Shown: positions 40,839 through 50,331 of the stretch, one piece after another
Numbering within the stretch: the stretch's first letter is position 1
Layout: each line of letters starts with the position of its first letter
Source of the DNA: JAZGGS01 sp963764825
Lineage (GTDB): Bacteria > Bacteroidota > Ignavibacteria > Ignavibacteriales > Ignavibacteriaceae
Assembly: GCA_963764825.1 (NCBI GenBank)
Contig: CAVXUA010000002.1
Location: 1 to 64,000, forward strand
Direction: 5' to 3'
Length of the DNA: 64,000 nucleotides
Program-made: the position numbers and the translations under genes
The notes under the pieces: model-generated
What the model was told of the DNA's origin: nothing
What the model saw: only the letters and a program-made list of their open reading frames with translations
Databases searched by the model: none

Positions 40839-41677
40839 ATGAAAAATACCAGTGGATGCTTATTAAAGGTACTCCTCGTTTAAATGACAAGGAAATTTTT
40901 TCCGGATTTATAGGATCCTGTGTAAACATCAACGATCAAATAAAAAATGAAGAAAAAATAAAAAAAATTAATGATAAGCTTACCGAAAGCAATAAAACAA
41001 AAGATAAATTTTTCTCAATTATATCACACGATTTAAGAAGTCCGCTTTCAGGATTAATGGGTATTTTAGAAATATTAGGTACATCCTATGATGATCTGAA
41101 AGAGGAGGAGAAAATAGAAATTATTACGGAAGCAATGAACTCTTCTAAATCAACTTATGCTCTCATAGAAAATCTTTTAGAATGGTCAAGCATAAATTCC
41201 GGTAAACTTCTATTTGAACCAAAAAATATTGAGCTGCTTGAATTAATTAATAATATTGGAACATTATACAATCAAAATTTTAAGAATAAAGGAATTACTT
41301 TTAAGGTCAATGTAAAAGCTCAAACAATTGTTTTTGCAGATATAAAAATACTTGAAACGATTCTTAGAAATCTTATTTCTAATGCAATTAAGTTTACCCC
41401 ACAAAACGGAACGGTATTAGTTAATTCAAAAGAAGATCAAGATTTTACTGTTATTCAAGTTAACGATAATGGGATTGGGATGGACCGGGATGAAATGAAT
41501 AATCTATTTAGAATTGATAAAAGCCATTCTACCCGAGGAACGGATGATGAAGAGGGAACAGGTCTCGGATTAATTCTCTGCAAAGAATTAGTGGAAAAGC
41601 AGGGAGGTAAAATTTGGGTAGTTAGTAAAATAGGTGAAGGTTCTACATTTTATTTTACATTACCGGCAAGCAATTAG
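40839..41677 (+). CDS. Histidine kinase core of the PAS sensor
   Basis: The rest of the kinase (open from 40856): end of the second PAS/PAC segment (DKEIFSGFIGSCVNI), then a HisKA H box FFSIISHDLRSPL with the phosphorylated His at about 41028, the N box (RNLISNAIKFTP), G1 (DNGIGM) and G2 (EGTGLGLILCKELV). All catalytic motifs are intact. No response regulator gene is adjacent, so it is an orphan kinase. The restored length is about 493 residues. Confidence 0.85.
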
Positions 41678-41701
41678 TTTTCAATGATCTTGAAGTTGAA
41701 T

Positions 41702-43395
41702 TCAATTAACCTGCCATTCCCACGCATTCTTAACCAAACCAAGTTGAGAAAGTTTTATCTTAGATATTCTTTTATTGAAAGCTATAATATTATCGAACCA
41801 ATATAAAAAGGTAACTGGTTCATCTTTATAAAATATATTTTGCAATTTTTTATAAAGATTTTTCTTTTGTTCTTCTGTTAGTTTTAAAGCAAGACTATCA
41901 AGAATCTCATCTTTGCTTTACTTTGGTAAGTAGAAAAGTTAAAGATTCCAACTTCTGAATTAGAATACCAAAATGGATACAAATCGATTGGAACGGGAAT
42001 AGTCCAGCCAGATATCCATGCATCGAAATTCCGTTTCATTAGCCCATCTATAAAACCGCCTGATTCGAGTATTTGAATATTTACATCAATGCCAATCGCA
42101 TGTAGATTATTTTTTACAATTGTGGCCACATATTCTCTTCGCGGGTTGCCCGAGTTAGTGTATATATCAATTTTAAATTCTATTTCATCTCTTTCAATTA
42201 TGCCATCATTATTCTTATCTACCCAACCATTTGTTTTCAAAATTTCTCTGGCTTTGCTTGGATTGTATTCATCCATCTCTAACGAATCATCAAAATAAAG
42301 TTTGAACATGGGCGACACAGGTCCTTTAGAAACTTCAGCATACCCCGATAAGTAGGAATTAACAATCTCTTGACGATTGATAGCATAGGTCAATGCTTTC
42401 CTTATTTGAGGCGATGAAAAATATTTATTTGGAATTATCTGATTTTGTTGAAATGCCTGAGGATCAATATGATTCCAGCCAATATAATCATATTCTCTCC
42501 CTCTTAATGAGATTATTTTGAGTTCTTTTGCTGTATAAATTTCATTTATATCTTCACGTTTAATGTTTTCAACTAAATCAACCTCGCCGGTTTTTAGCTG
42601 GTTTATTCTTGATGTATAATCGGGAATTATTTTAAAAATTATTTTTTGAATGTTATCCGGATTAAAAAGAAAGAGGAACTATCAATATCCAAATGAATTG
42701 TTGACATACGATTCCACTTGCTCATTTTAAAAGGTCCACTTGTGACAGGCTCAAAATTTTCGTCAGCGGTAGCCATTTCTCCTTTTGGATATTTCGACCA
42801 GATATGTTTAGGAATGATTTCCAAATTAATATCCAATAAATTGGGTTGCGCATCCTTCTAGAAAATTGACACGTAGAATTTTAGGAGAAATAACTTCAAA
42901 AGTTTTTTTACTGTCTATCTGTGAGCCATCAATTGTATGGAAATTATAGAACTGCCCTAAAAATCTACTATCAACTTCCGGATCAGAATATATTTCAAAA
43001 GAAAAAATGATATCATCAACCGTAATTGGTTTATCATCAGACCAATAAATGTTATCCCTTAAATAAAGAGTAATTGATGTAGAATTCTCATCCCACTCCC
43101 ATTTTTGTGCAAGCATCGGTGCAAATTCAATAAGACCTAATGAATCATTCCAAATTTCCGTTGCAGGTTTTAAAAATAATAAATCAACTAAATGACCTTC
43201 AATTACATTATATGCAAACATTGGATTGAATGTCTGAACGTCAGACTCAATTCCAATAATAATTCTATCATTATCCGGACTTTTTTGTTCATCACAACTT
43301 ATTAGGATCATTGAAAGTATTGCTAAAAAAAAGAATGCTGATCTAAAAAGCCGGGGGAATTGTTTTGATGTGATTGCAGGTTGGTGACGGGTCAT
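41702..43395 (-). CDS. Oligopeptide ABC transporter substrate-binding lipoprotein (SBP_bac_5), frameshifted
   Basis: ATG 43395 opens a lipoprotein signal (LAILSMILISCDEQ). The family 5 extracellular solute-binding fold follows: ESDVQTFNPMFAYNVIEGHL, then TLYLRDNIYWSDDKPITVDD, SGPFKMSKWNR, and IRKALTYAINRQEIV and LKTNGWVDKNNDGI. Breaks near 42840, 42660 and 41925 split it; the pieces are 43395-42826, 42836-42639 and 42393-41884. Reading across the last break gives LTEEQKKNLYKKLQNIF and WEWQVN with TGA at 41702. The length of about 564 residues is usual. It should deliver peptides to an Opp/Dpp permease, but no permease gene is nearby. Confidence 0.8.
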
Positions 43396-43514
43396 AGTGA
43401 TTGCTACATGTTAACTTTTAATGTTTGATCTAAAATTAAACCTATTTTATACCGAAATCAAAATAGGAAGTTATGATTCAGTACATATTTCATTTTCTTG
43501 TATGTTCTTGTTAA

Positions 43515-43653
43515 CTGTATAACCATTACTTATACTGCAATATTGTAGAATGTTATCCCTTAGTACGTTAAAACTCTCGCCAGGGTGGAGAGTGTGCATA
43601 GGTTTTTGATATTAAAATTCTTTAACTATATACATAACGGCTTTGAGTTAGGC
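43515..43653 (-). repeat. Cassette-boundary repeat R1 (attC-like, 139 bp)
   Basis: Roughly 85% identical by eye over its whole 139 bp to 44046-44184. On the gene strand it begins GCCTAACTCAAAGCCG, which contains the TAA stop of the 43648 gene, and ends GTAATGGTTATAC. The 7-mers GCCTAAC and GTTATAC resemble the RYYYAAC and GTTRRRY half-sites of integron attC sites. Confidence 0.6.
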
Positions 43654-44022
43654 AGATCGTATTTCTGTAACTTGAGATTTATAATATCTCCAGTTTTCAT
43701 TAACATATTTGAATATGTCTGTAAAAAGAACATTGTGATGAAATTCAAATTCATTATAGCTACCTGCGATTGTCCCTTTTCCAGATACGATGCCAACATT
43801 ATCGATTACTTCATATTCTACATCTTCAACCGAGTATTCGGATATTGAAATACCATCTGGTTTAAAATGCTCCAAAATATCTTCTTTTGTTTCAATTGTA
43901 CCGTGCAAACTAAATCCTTTATAGTCATCTAATATTAGTTCTTTTAGTTCTTGCACACTGCATTTTCTTAATGCTTTTTTTAAGTCTTCAAATACTTTTG
44001 ATAACCCTTCTCTATTATTCAT
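43648..44022 (-). CDS. NTF2-like/SnoaL-type small protein in a cassette-like unit
   Basis: A 124-residue intact protein. The order of helices and strands (VQELKELILDDYKGFSLHG, then EDILEHFKPDGI, then NVGIVSGKGTIAGSYNEFEF, then ENWRYYKSQVTEI) fits the DUF4440/SnoaL/NTF2-like fold. The start is ATG 44022 after GAGATGGAGA. Its TAA stop lies inside the flanking 139 bp repeat. Similar small folds are common cargo of integron cassettes, and the gene is bounded by two copies of the repeat. The activity is unknown. Confidence 0.75.
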   Translation of the reverse strand: MNNREGLSKVFEDLKKALRKCSVQELKELILDDYKGFSLHGTIETKEDILEHFKPDGISISEYSVEDVEYEVIDNVGIVSGKGTIAGSYNEFEFHHNVLFTDIFKYVNENWRYYKSQVTEIRSA

Positions 44023-44045
44023 ACATTCTCCATCTCGTTTCTTAT

Positions 44046-44184
44046 CTGTCTAACTATTACTTATACAGCAATATTGCAAAATATTATCCCTTAGTACGTT
44101 AAAACTCTCGCCAAAGTAAAGTGTGTACATAGGTTTTTGAGATTAAAATCCTTTAATTATATACATTACCGCTTTGAGTTGCGG
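44046..44184 (-). repeat. Cassette-boundary repeat R2 (attC-like, 139 bp)
   Basis: Same length as R1. On the gene strand it begins with CCGCAACTCAAAGCGG (a GTATAAC lies just ahead of it) and ends GTAATAGTTAGAC, which fits GTTRRRY, 23 bases before the start codon of the NTF2-like gene. Confidence 0.6.
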
Positions 44185-44197
44185 GTTATACATTATT

Positions 44198-45004
44198 TTA
44201 AATATCAGTAAATTCAATTCCAAAATCGTATCTTCTCAATTTTGCTTTATAATATTTAATATTTATTTTTTTTGTTTTTGTAAGTTCGAAAACTTCCTCA
44301 ATATGTTTATCTGAACATTGTACACCGAAATATATAGCCTTAAAAATATCATCTGGAAATTGCACTTTTTCATTAGGATGTTTTGCATAAAGTAATCTCC
44401 ATTCTTTTTCGTATTTCCAATCCATTGATTTCACTGTTAACCAATCCTCATATGCCTCATATTTTTTAAATATAGTATACGGATTATTTTTAGGGTATGT
44501 CGGAGAATACTTTACCTTTTTTGTCAGAATGAGATCTCCAATGCGGATATAATTATTGCATATTTCGAATAATCTACCAGCGTTAAATTCTATACAAAAA
44601 CCCTTATGTGAATCTGAATAATGGCTCCACATTAAAATATTTGAGTTATCTTCCGTCATCGTAAAAATTCCAATAATTTGATCCATCATTTCATTCACTC
44701 GTTTGGCAAATAAATCTGGATTTTTAATAATCTTATAGTTCTCAGCGAAATCTTTGTCGGTTTTTTTTCTTAGTTCAATAGCGGAAAATTTTGGGTAGTC
44801 TATTCCATTATATTCATATAGCTTATTGTAAATGTCCTTTCTACTTCCAATTTCATAATTTGGGACAACACGACAATCAAATGGATCATTGAATTTAATT
44901 GGAGAAGAAAAATATAACTCATTATTTTTAAGTAAATCTCTGAAATAACCTTTGTTATCGAAACTTCTATACTTAAAAATTCTATTTGGAATTTGACCAT
45001 TCAT
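44198..45004 (-). CDS. DUF2971 domain protein in a cassette-like unit
   Basis: An intact 268-residue protein with the DUF2971 hallmarks: RIFKYRSFDNKGYFRDLL, ELYFSSPIKFNDPFDCR, ILMWSHYSDSHKGFCIEF, and EKEWRLLYAKHP followed by KAIYFGVQC. No enzymatic activity is established for the family, which is frequent in integron cassettes and mobile islands. The stop lies 13 bases before repeat R2 on the gene strand and the start abuts the shorter repeat R3, so the gene fills one cassette. No frame break is present, unlike most neighbours. Confidence 0.82.
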   Translation of the reverse strand: MNGQIPNRIFKYRSFDNKGYFRDLLKNNELYFSSPIKFNDPFDCRVVPNYEIGSRKDIYNKLYEYNGIDYPKFSAIELRKKTDKDFAENYKIIKNPDLFAKRVNEMMDQIIGIFTMTEDNSNILMWSHYSDSHKGFCIEFNAGRLFEICNNYIRIGDLILTKKVKYSPTYPKNNPYTIFKKYEAYEDWLTVKSMDWKYEKEWRLLYAKHPNEKVQFPDDIFKAIYFGVQCSDKHIEEVFELTKTKKINIKYYKAKLRRYDFGIEFTDI

Positions 45005-45010
45005 AATAAT

Positions 45011-45035
45011 GTATAACTATTACTTATACTGCATA
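45011..45035 (-). repeat. Truncated boundary repeat R3
   Basis: TGTATAACTATTACTTATACTGCA matches the start-codon-proximal end of R1 and R2 (plus-strand left end) for about 25 bases and then diverges. It lies only 7 bases upstream of the DUF2971 start codon. It contains the inverted repeat GTATAA-CTATTAC-TTATAC. Confidence 0.55.
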
Positions 45036-45457
45036 AGATTGCAGTTAGAAATTATATTCCTCCTCAAATTTCCCCAATAATTCATTCTAATTCAACAAAA
45101 ATCTTCTATTTCCCATCCTGCCTGCCGGCAGGCAGGTCGTAAATTTCAGAAAGCGCCTCAAAACTGTTAAAGTCCTATTCGTAAAATTCAGAATACTATC
45201 CTAAAGAGTTAAACTTCCACCATTTATTGGGATCTCTAGCCAAATAGGCATTCATAATTGTAGACTTCTGAAACAATATCCAAAAATAATACATCAACTT
45301 ATTCTTCAATATTCAAAAATATTTGGTATTTGTATAATTCTCGTAATAATTCAAGATTTCTATTCCAAATTGAAAATTGGCACATCTGTTGGCTAATACG
45401 GGTACAGGATGCTAATGCTGTGAGGAAATTAAATCAATAATTCTCAAAATAAGAGAG
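45036..45457. other. Intergenic region with a short palindrome, no gene
   Basis: About 420 bases without a supported gene. No remnant of an integrase was recognised. It holds a perfect GC-rich palindrome at 45117-45136. Confidence 0.4.
45117..45136. repeat. Perfect 20-bp GC-rich palindrome
   Basis: The half CCTGCCTGCC is followed directly by its complement GGCAGGCAGG. It stands out against ~30% GC surroundings. Palindromes of this wording occur as dispersed elements in genomes of this phylum (recollection, not checked). Confidence 0.75.
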
Positions 45458-47239
45458 ATGAAGATGAAAACTCTAAAGACATTAGCATTTTTAAGTTTAA
45501 CACTTATTCTGCTTTCAGGCATATCCGCTACATTCGCACAAACCATTTGGACCGGCAATACAAATACAGATTGGAGTACTGCTTCTAATTGGAGTCCTTC
45601 ATTCGCACCTTAAGATGCTGATGATGTTATAATTCCTGCCGGAAGAACCAATTATCCAGTCATCAATATCTACCAAAAAATCAAATCGCTTTCAATTGAA
45701 TCTGGTGCCGACAATTACCCAAAACAGTGGGATATTCATAGTAGAAGGAGCAGTCAAACATTTATTACCGGTACTTACAATCAAGTAGGCGGAATATTAT
45801 ACACAGATAAAATTACAGTGAATACAGGTGGCTTGTTAAATATTGGAAATACTACTTCAAGTGGTGCAATCACTAAATGTTTCTGACAAATTTATGAATT
45901 ATTCAACTGTTAATCTAAACGGTGGGGATGTTACTCTGAAAGGTTCAATTGATAACTTTGTTGGTGGCAACATTATCTATTGCGGGTGCAACAGTCTCTA
46001 TACATGGCCACGATGTAAGGTAAATAAAGGTTCAGTGAATATAAGTTCCGGTTCATTACTTTTAAAGAAAGCTGATGGATCCGAGGTTGATAAAAAACTG
46101 AGAAATTGATGGAGGAGTATTTACTCAAACAGGTGGAACAGTAACAGTAAAAGATTTAGAAATTAAGAATGGTGGTATTTATAATCAATCTGATGGTGAA
46201 CTAATGTAGTCTCACGATTTCAAATGTGAATGCTGGAAATACTTTTAACGGCAACAGGTGGAACTGTTCATTTTATTGGTGAAGCTGGCGGTGGAGCAAA
46301 ATACAGAGGTAATATTCAGTTTATAATGTTTTAATTGATGACGGAGCTGATCCAAAATTGAAAAATGACGGTAATCATGTTACGATAAAAATAGCTGGTA
46401 ATTTTAAAAACAATAATGCAGATATGAATAAAGTAGATAAAACTACTTTTATTTTTAATGGAACTGGTGACCAGACAATTTATAGCGCGATGGTTCCAAC
46501 TCCTGATGATTACAAGGAAACAACTTTTGGTACTCTTATTATAGATAAGCCATCGGGCGCTATTACTTTTTATCTGATATATCAGTAGATGATGTGTTTA
46601 CACCTCACAAGGATATTTAGATCTAGACGGTAATATATTGTACGTTAATGGTGAAGTTTATGATAGGCCCACTTCCTGTAGAACTATCCTCATTTTCTGC
46701 AGTTAATTTAGAAAACGGAATTAAACTTAAATGGAGAACTGAAACCGAAGTAAGTAATTATGGATTTGATATCGAACGACATTATCTAGTTCTCAGAATT
46801 AAATATGGGAAAAAATTGGATTTGTTGAAGGACACGGAAACTCAAATTCACCAAAGAATTATTCTTTTATTGATGAAAATATTACAGCAGGGAAGTATTC
46901 TTATCGCTTAAAACAGATAGATACTGATGGTAAGTTTGAATATTCAAAAATAATTGAAGTTGATCTTAGTTAAGCAATGAATTACGAATTAAGTCAGAAT
47001 TATCCTAATCCATTTAATCCTTCAACTACAATCAGGTTTTCAGTATCCGAAAGTAGTTTTATCAATTTATCAGTTTTTAACTCCTTAGGAGAAAAAATTG
47101 AAGAACTTGTAAACGAAGATAAAGAGCCCGGTGTTCATACTATCGAGTTTAATGCACAGAATTTACCAAGCGGCACTTATATTTATACAATCAAACTAAT
47201 GACTTTGCAAATACTAAAAAGATGATTTTAGTAAAATAA
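45458..47239 (+). pseudogene. T9SS-sorted secreted protein, several frame breaks
   Basis: ATG 45458 (or 45464) after AAGAGAG opens a signal peptide (LAFLSLTLILLSGISATFAQ), followed by TIWTGNTNTDWSTASNWSP, typical of secreted Bacteroidota proteins. TAA 45611 is in frame and followed by DADDVIIPAGRTNYPVI. Further breaks lie near 45875, 46105, 46210, 46590, 46790 and 47190, and a second in-frame TAA is at 46971. Open pieces include 45843-46109, 46358-46588 and 46977-47225. The segment GPLPVELSSFSAVN with WRTETEVSNYGFDIER is the usual Ig-like pre-sorting domain, and NYPNPFNPSTTIRF starts the sorting domain, which ends ILVK at 47239. The restored length is about 590 residues; the middle is a strand-rich repeat region of unknown function. 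Confidence 0.65.
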
Positions 47240-47272
47240 TCTTTATCGCAAATTCATCATCTCAATCCCCGG

Positions 47273-47305
47273 CCCCTGCTGATGTAATATTAGCGGGGAT
47301 TTTTG
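47273..47305 (+). terminator. Rho-independent terminator after the T9SS gene
   Basis: CCCCTGCT (47273-47280) can pair with AGCGGGG (47292-47298), leaving one unpaired T, and is followed by ATTTTTG. It ends the preceding gene and isolates the downstream regulator. Confidence 0.7.
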
Positions 47306-47450
47306 TTTACTCCTCTTAATATTGTCACATCGCCAATCGTTTACCTTCATTGCTTCTGATAAATAAATTTACCAACTTTTAAAAGTAATTATTATCTGCT
47401 CTTGGAGAAGAGAATCTGAAGTTTTTTACTAAGCAAGTGATGTTTAATAG

Positions 47451-47978
47451 ATGATTAAAAATAAGAATAATGAAAAAAACTGGTTTGCACTTTACACTAA
47501 ACCACGGAGTGAATTTAAAGCCAGCCAACAACTTACCGGGGTAGAAGTTGAGCATTATCTGCCTACAATTACAAGACTGAAGCAGTGGAGCGACAGAAAA
47601 AAGAAAGTAACAGAACCGCTTATTAGGGGATATATTTTTATTTATGCTACCGAAAACCAACGGCTTGCTTCCGTAGAGCAGCCATCAATTGTTAGATGTG
47701 TTTTTGATGGCGGGCATCCCGCATCTATTCCGGAGTGGCAAATTGATAACATTAGAAAAATGTTATCCCATAAATCAGAGATAATAGTTTACAACGGAAT
47801 TGTTTCCGGAACAAAAGTGAAAATAAAAAATGGTCCTTTTGAAGGAGTAGTTGGGATTGTAACTAATAACGAAATAGGTAAATCAATTTCAATTTCAATT
47901 GATCTGTTAAACAGATCTGTAATTACTCGTGTTCCGCAAGGGAGTGAATTGGAATTGGTAAAGGAAACTTTAGATTAA
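47451..47978 (+). CDS. UpxY/RfaH-type NusG-like transcription antiterminator
   Basis: An intact 175-residue protein. The NGN domain is at residues ~9-105 (NWFALYTKPRSEFKASQQL, HYLPTITRLKQWSDRKKKV, IRGYIFIYA) and the KOW domain at ~125-170 (VKIKNGPFEGVVGIV). This is the UpxY/NusG-specialised-paralog form that loads on RNA polymerase to let it read through long capsule or polysaccharide operons. Such genes are usually first in their operon. Here the gene is followed 28 bases later by a strong terminator and by opposite-strand genes, so it is an orphan acting elsewhere or a displaced one. Confidence 0.85.
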   Translation: MIKNKNNEKNWFALYTKPRSEFKASQQLTGVEVEHYLPTITRLKQWSDRKKKVTEPLIRGYIFIYATENQRLASVEQPSIVRCVFDGGHPASIPEWQIDNIRKMLSHKSEIIVYNGIVSGTKVKIKNGPFEGVVGIVTNNEIGKSISISIDLLNRSVITRVPQGSELELVKETLD

Positions 47979-48005
47979 AATATTAGTTGATAATTTTCAG
48001 AACAA

Positions 48006-48040
48006 GAAGGGCTTTGAAAAATTTCAAAGCCCTTCTTCAT
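48006..48040. terminator. Strong bidirectional terminator
   Basis: GAAGGGCTTTGAA (48006-48018) pairs with TTCAAAGCCCTTC (48023-48035), followed by TTCATTTT. It lies between convergent genes (UpxY ending 47978, M3 peptidase ending 48079). Confidence 0.88.
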
Positions 48041-48078
48041 TTTAAATCTATGATTTTGTTAATTCAAACCTTTCCTAT

Positions 48079-50172
48079 TCAGTAACGGCTTAATTCTTGG
48101 ATCATGTCCACGGAATCTTTGTATAATTCCATAGAATCATCCGTTCCGCCGGAAGCTAAAATATATTTGCGATATTTTCCGGCTAATTCTTTATCCAAAA
48201 CATTTCCTGTAAGTTCAAATGCATTAAAGGCATCAGCATCGAGCACTTCTGACCAGACATAACTGTAATAACCGGAAGAGTATCCGCCGGAAAAAATATG
48301 ATTGAAATAAGTGCTCCTGTAACGTGGAAAAATTTCCGGAATCAATCCTATCTTTTCCATTGATCTATTTTCAAATTCAGTTGCATCATATTCAACCGGA
48401 TCAGTAATCGTGTGCCAATCCATATCAAGCAAAGCTGCAGCAAGGTATTCAACAGTTGCAAATCCCTGGTTGAACAGAGCTTGCATTCTGAATTTTATCA
48501 ACTAATTCTATTCGGGATCACTTCACCTGTTTCATAGTGCTTTGCATAAGATTTTAAAACATCAGGATGCACTGCCCAGTTTTCCATCACCTGCGAAGGA
48601 AATTCTACAAAATCTCTCGGTGTTTCTGTTCCCGAAATTAATTCATAAGTGCAATCTGAAAGTAAACCATGCAATGCATGACCGAACTCGTGAAAAAGCG
48701 TATGTACTTCATCAAGACTTATTAAAGCAGGTTTATCGCCGGTTGGTTTTGAAAAGTTTCCAACATTATAAATAATCGGGTAGATCATCTCGCCATCTTT
48801 TTTATATTGTTTGCGGAATGCATCCATCCAGGCACCGGCGCGTTTGCTTTCCCGCGGGAAATAATCAGTATAAAGTAAACCAATATGCGAACCGTTCTGC
48901 TTCTTTTACTTCAAACACTTTAACTTCAGAATGATATTTCTCAATTTCATTATTCTCTTCAAATGTAATTCCCCATAAACTTGTAGCTAATCCAAAAACT
49001 CCATCAATTACATTCTCAAGCTGGAAGTAAGGTCTTAATTCTTCTTCATCAAGATTATATTTTACTTTTTTCAATTTCTCAGCATAAAACCACCAATCCC
49101 ATGGTTCTAATTCAAAATCATTTCCTTCATCATTAATAATTTGCTGCATTTCCTCTCTTTCCTGTTTCGATCTCTCAAGAGCTGGTGTCCACAAATCATT
49201 TAAAAGTTTATAAACATTATCTGGATTAAGAGCCATCTGTTCTTCAAGCACATAATGTGCATGTGTTTCATAGCCAAGCAGGTTTGCTCGTTTTAATCGC
49301 AGCATTGCAATTCGCGAAAGAATTTTTTTATTATCGAGATTCGTTGTTGTTATCGCCTTTCATAAAATAGGCGCTGTAAATTTTTTCTCTTAAATCTCTT
49401 ATAGATGAATATTGCAAGAAAGGGAATCATACTTGGTTTATGAATAGTAAAAACCCATTTACCTTTATACCCTTTATTTTCAGCAGTTTCGGAAGCAGCG
49501 GAAATTAGGTTATCGGAAAGACCTGCGAGATCATCTTTATTATCAATTATAAGCTCAAAGGTGTTTGTTTCTTTAAGCACATTTTCACCAAACTGAACTG
49601 TAAGTAAAGAAAGCTCTTCATTAATTTTCCTGAATTCTTCTTTTGCTTCATTTTCTAAGTTAGCTCCTCCGCGCACAAAACTTTTTATAATACTTATCCA
49701 ATAATATATTTTGCTTCTGTGTTTAATCCTAATTCTTCTTTCTGTTCATAAACTTCTTTACCCGTTTGAATAGATCTTGGTTTAGATTTATATCATCACT
49801 GTGAGCAGAAAGCAATGGAGAAACTTCTTTGTTGATTTCCTGCATCTCATCATTGCTCATTGCTGAGTTCATTGCAGAAAAAACACGCCGAACTCGTTGT
49901 TAACATTCCCCGCTGTAATCGATTGCCTCAATTGTGTTTGAGAAAGTTGCATCTTCAGTATTCTTAACAATCTCATCAATTTCGGAGTTATGCATTTTTA
50001 TTGCTTCTTTAAATGCTGGTAGATAATGCTCTGATTCTAATTTTGTTGAATGGAGGAGTTTTGAAACGGAGTATCCCATTTTGCCAATAGCGGGTTTACT
50101 TCATTTTTACTACATGAAGTAAATAATTAAACTTCCGACAATCAGTAACATAAATAGCCTCTTCATTTCCAT
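48079..50172 (-). CDS. dcp: M3 family peptidyl-dipeptidase (Dcp-like), multiply frameshifted
   Basis: The restored gene runs from ATG 50172 (signal region MKRLFMLLIVGSLIIYF) to TAA 48079, about 698 residues, the usual Dcp length. Open pieces are 49676-49350 (NEELSLLTVQFGENVLKE), 49305-48865 (LEPWDWWFYAEKLKKVKY, characteristic of M3A), 48827-48498 with the zinc motif FHEFGHALHGLLSD (about 48665-48694), and 48501-48079 (YFNHIFSGGYSSGYYSYVW, the substrate-binding region). Catalytic HExxH and downstream residues are intact despite at least seven frame breaks, which argues for sequence errors. It removes C-terminal dipeptides from peptides, probably in the periplasm. Confidence 0.8.
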
Positions 50173-50331
50173 CCCGGTTTTAATTAGTAATACTTATTTG
50201 AATAAAAAAATTAAGTAAAATTCAGTTGAATTACTCAACCCAAAATTATTCCCGAGTTCATTCTATCTTTTGGATATATCAATTCATTATTAGGAAAAAA
50301 GAAAACCTGATTGGAGAAACTGTTAAAATAA

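Noticed and set aside
2548..46973. Alternative genetic code with TAA as sense codon
   Set aside because: Many intact genes (e.g. 19872-19874 region, 26348, 32880, 59071) end in TAA at conserved termini, so TAA is a stop here; isolated in-frame TAAs are better explained by errors or mutation.
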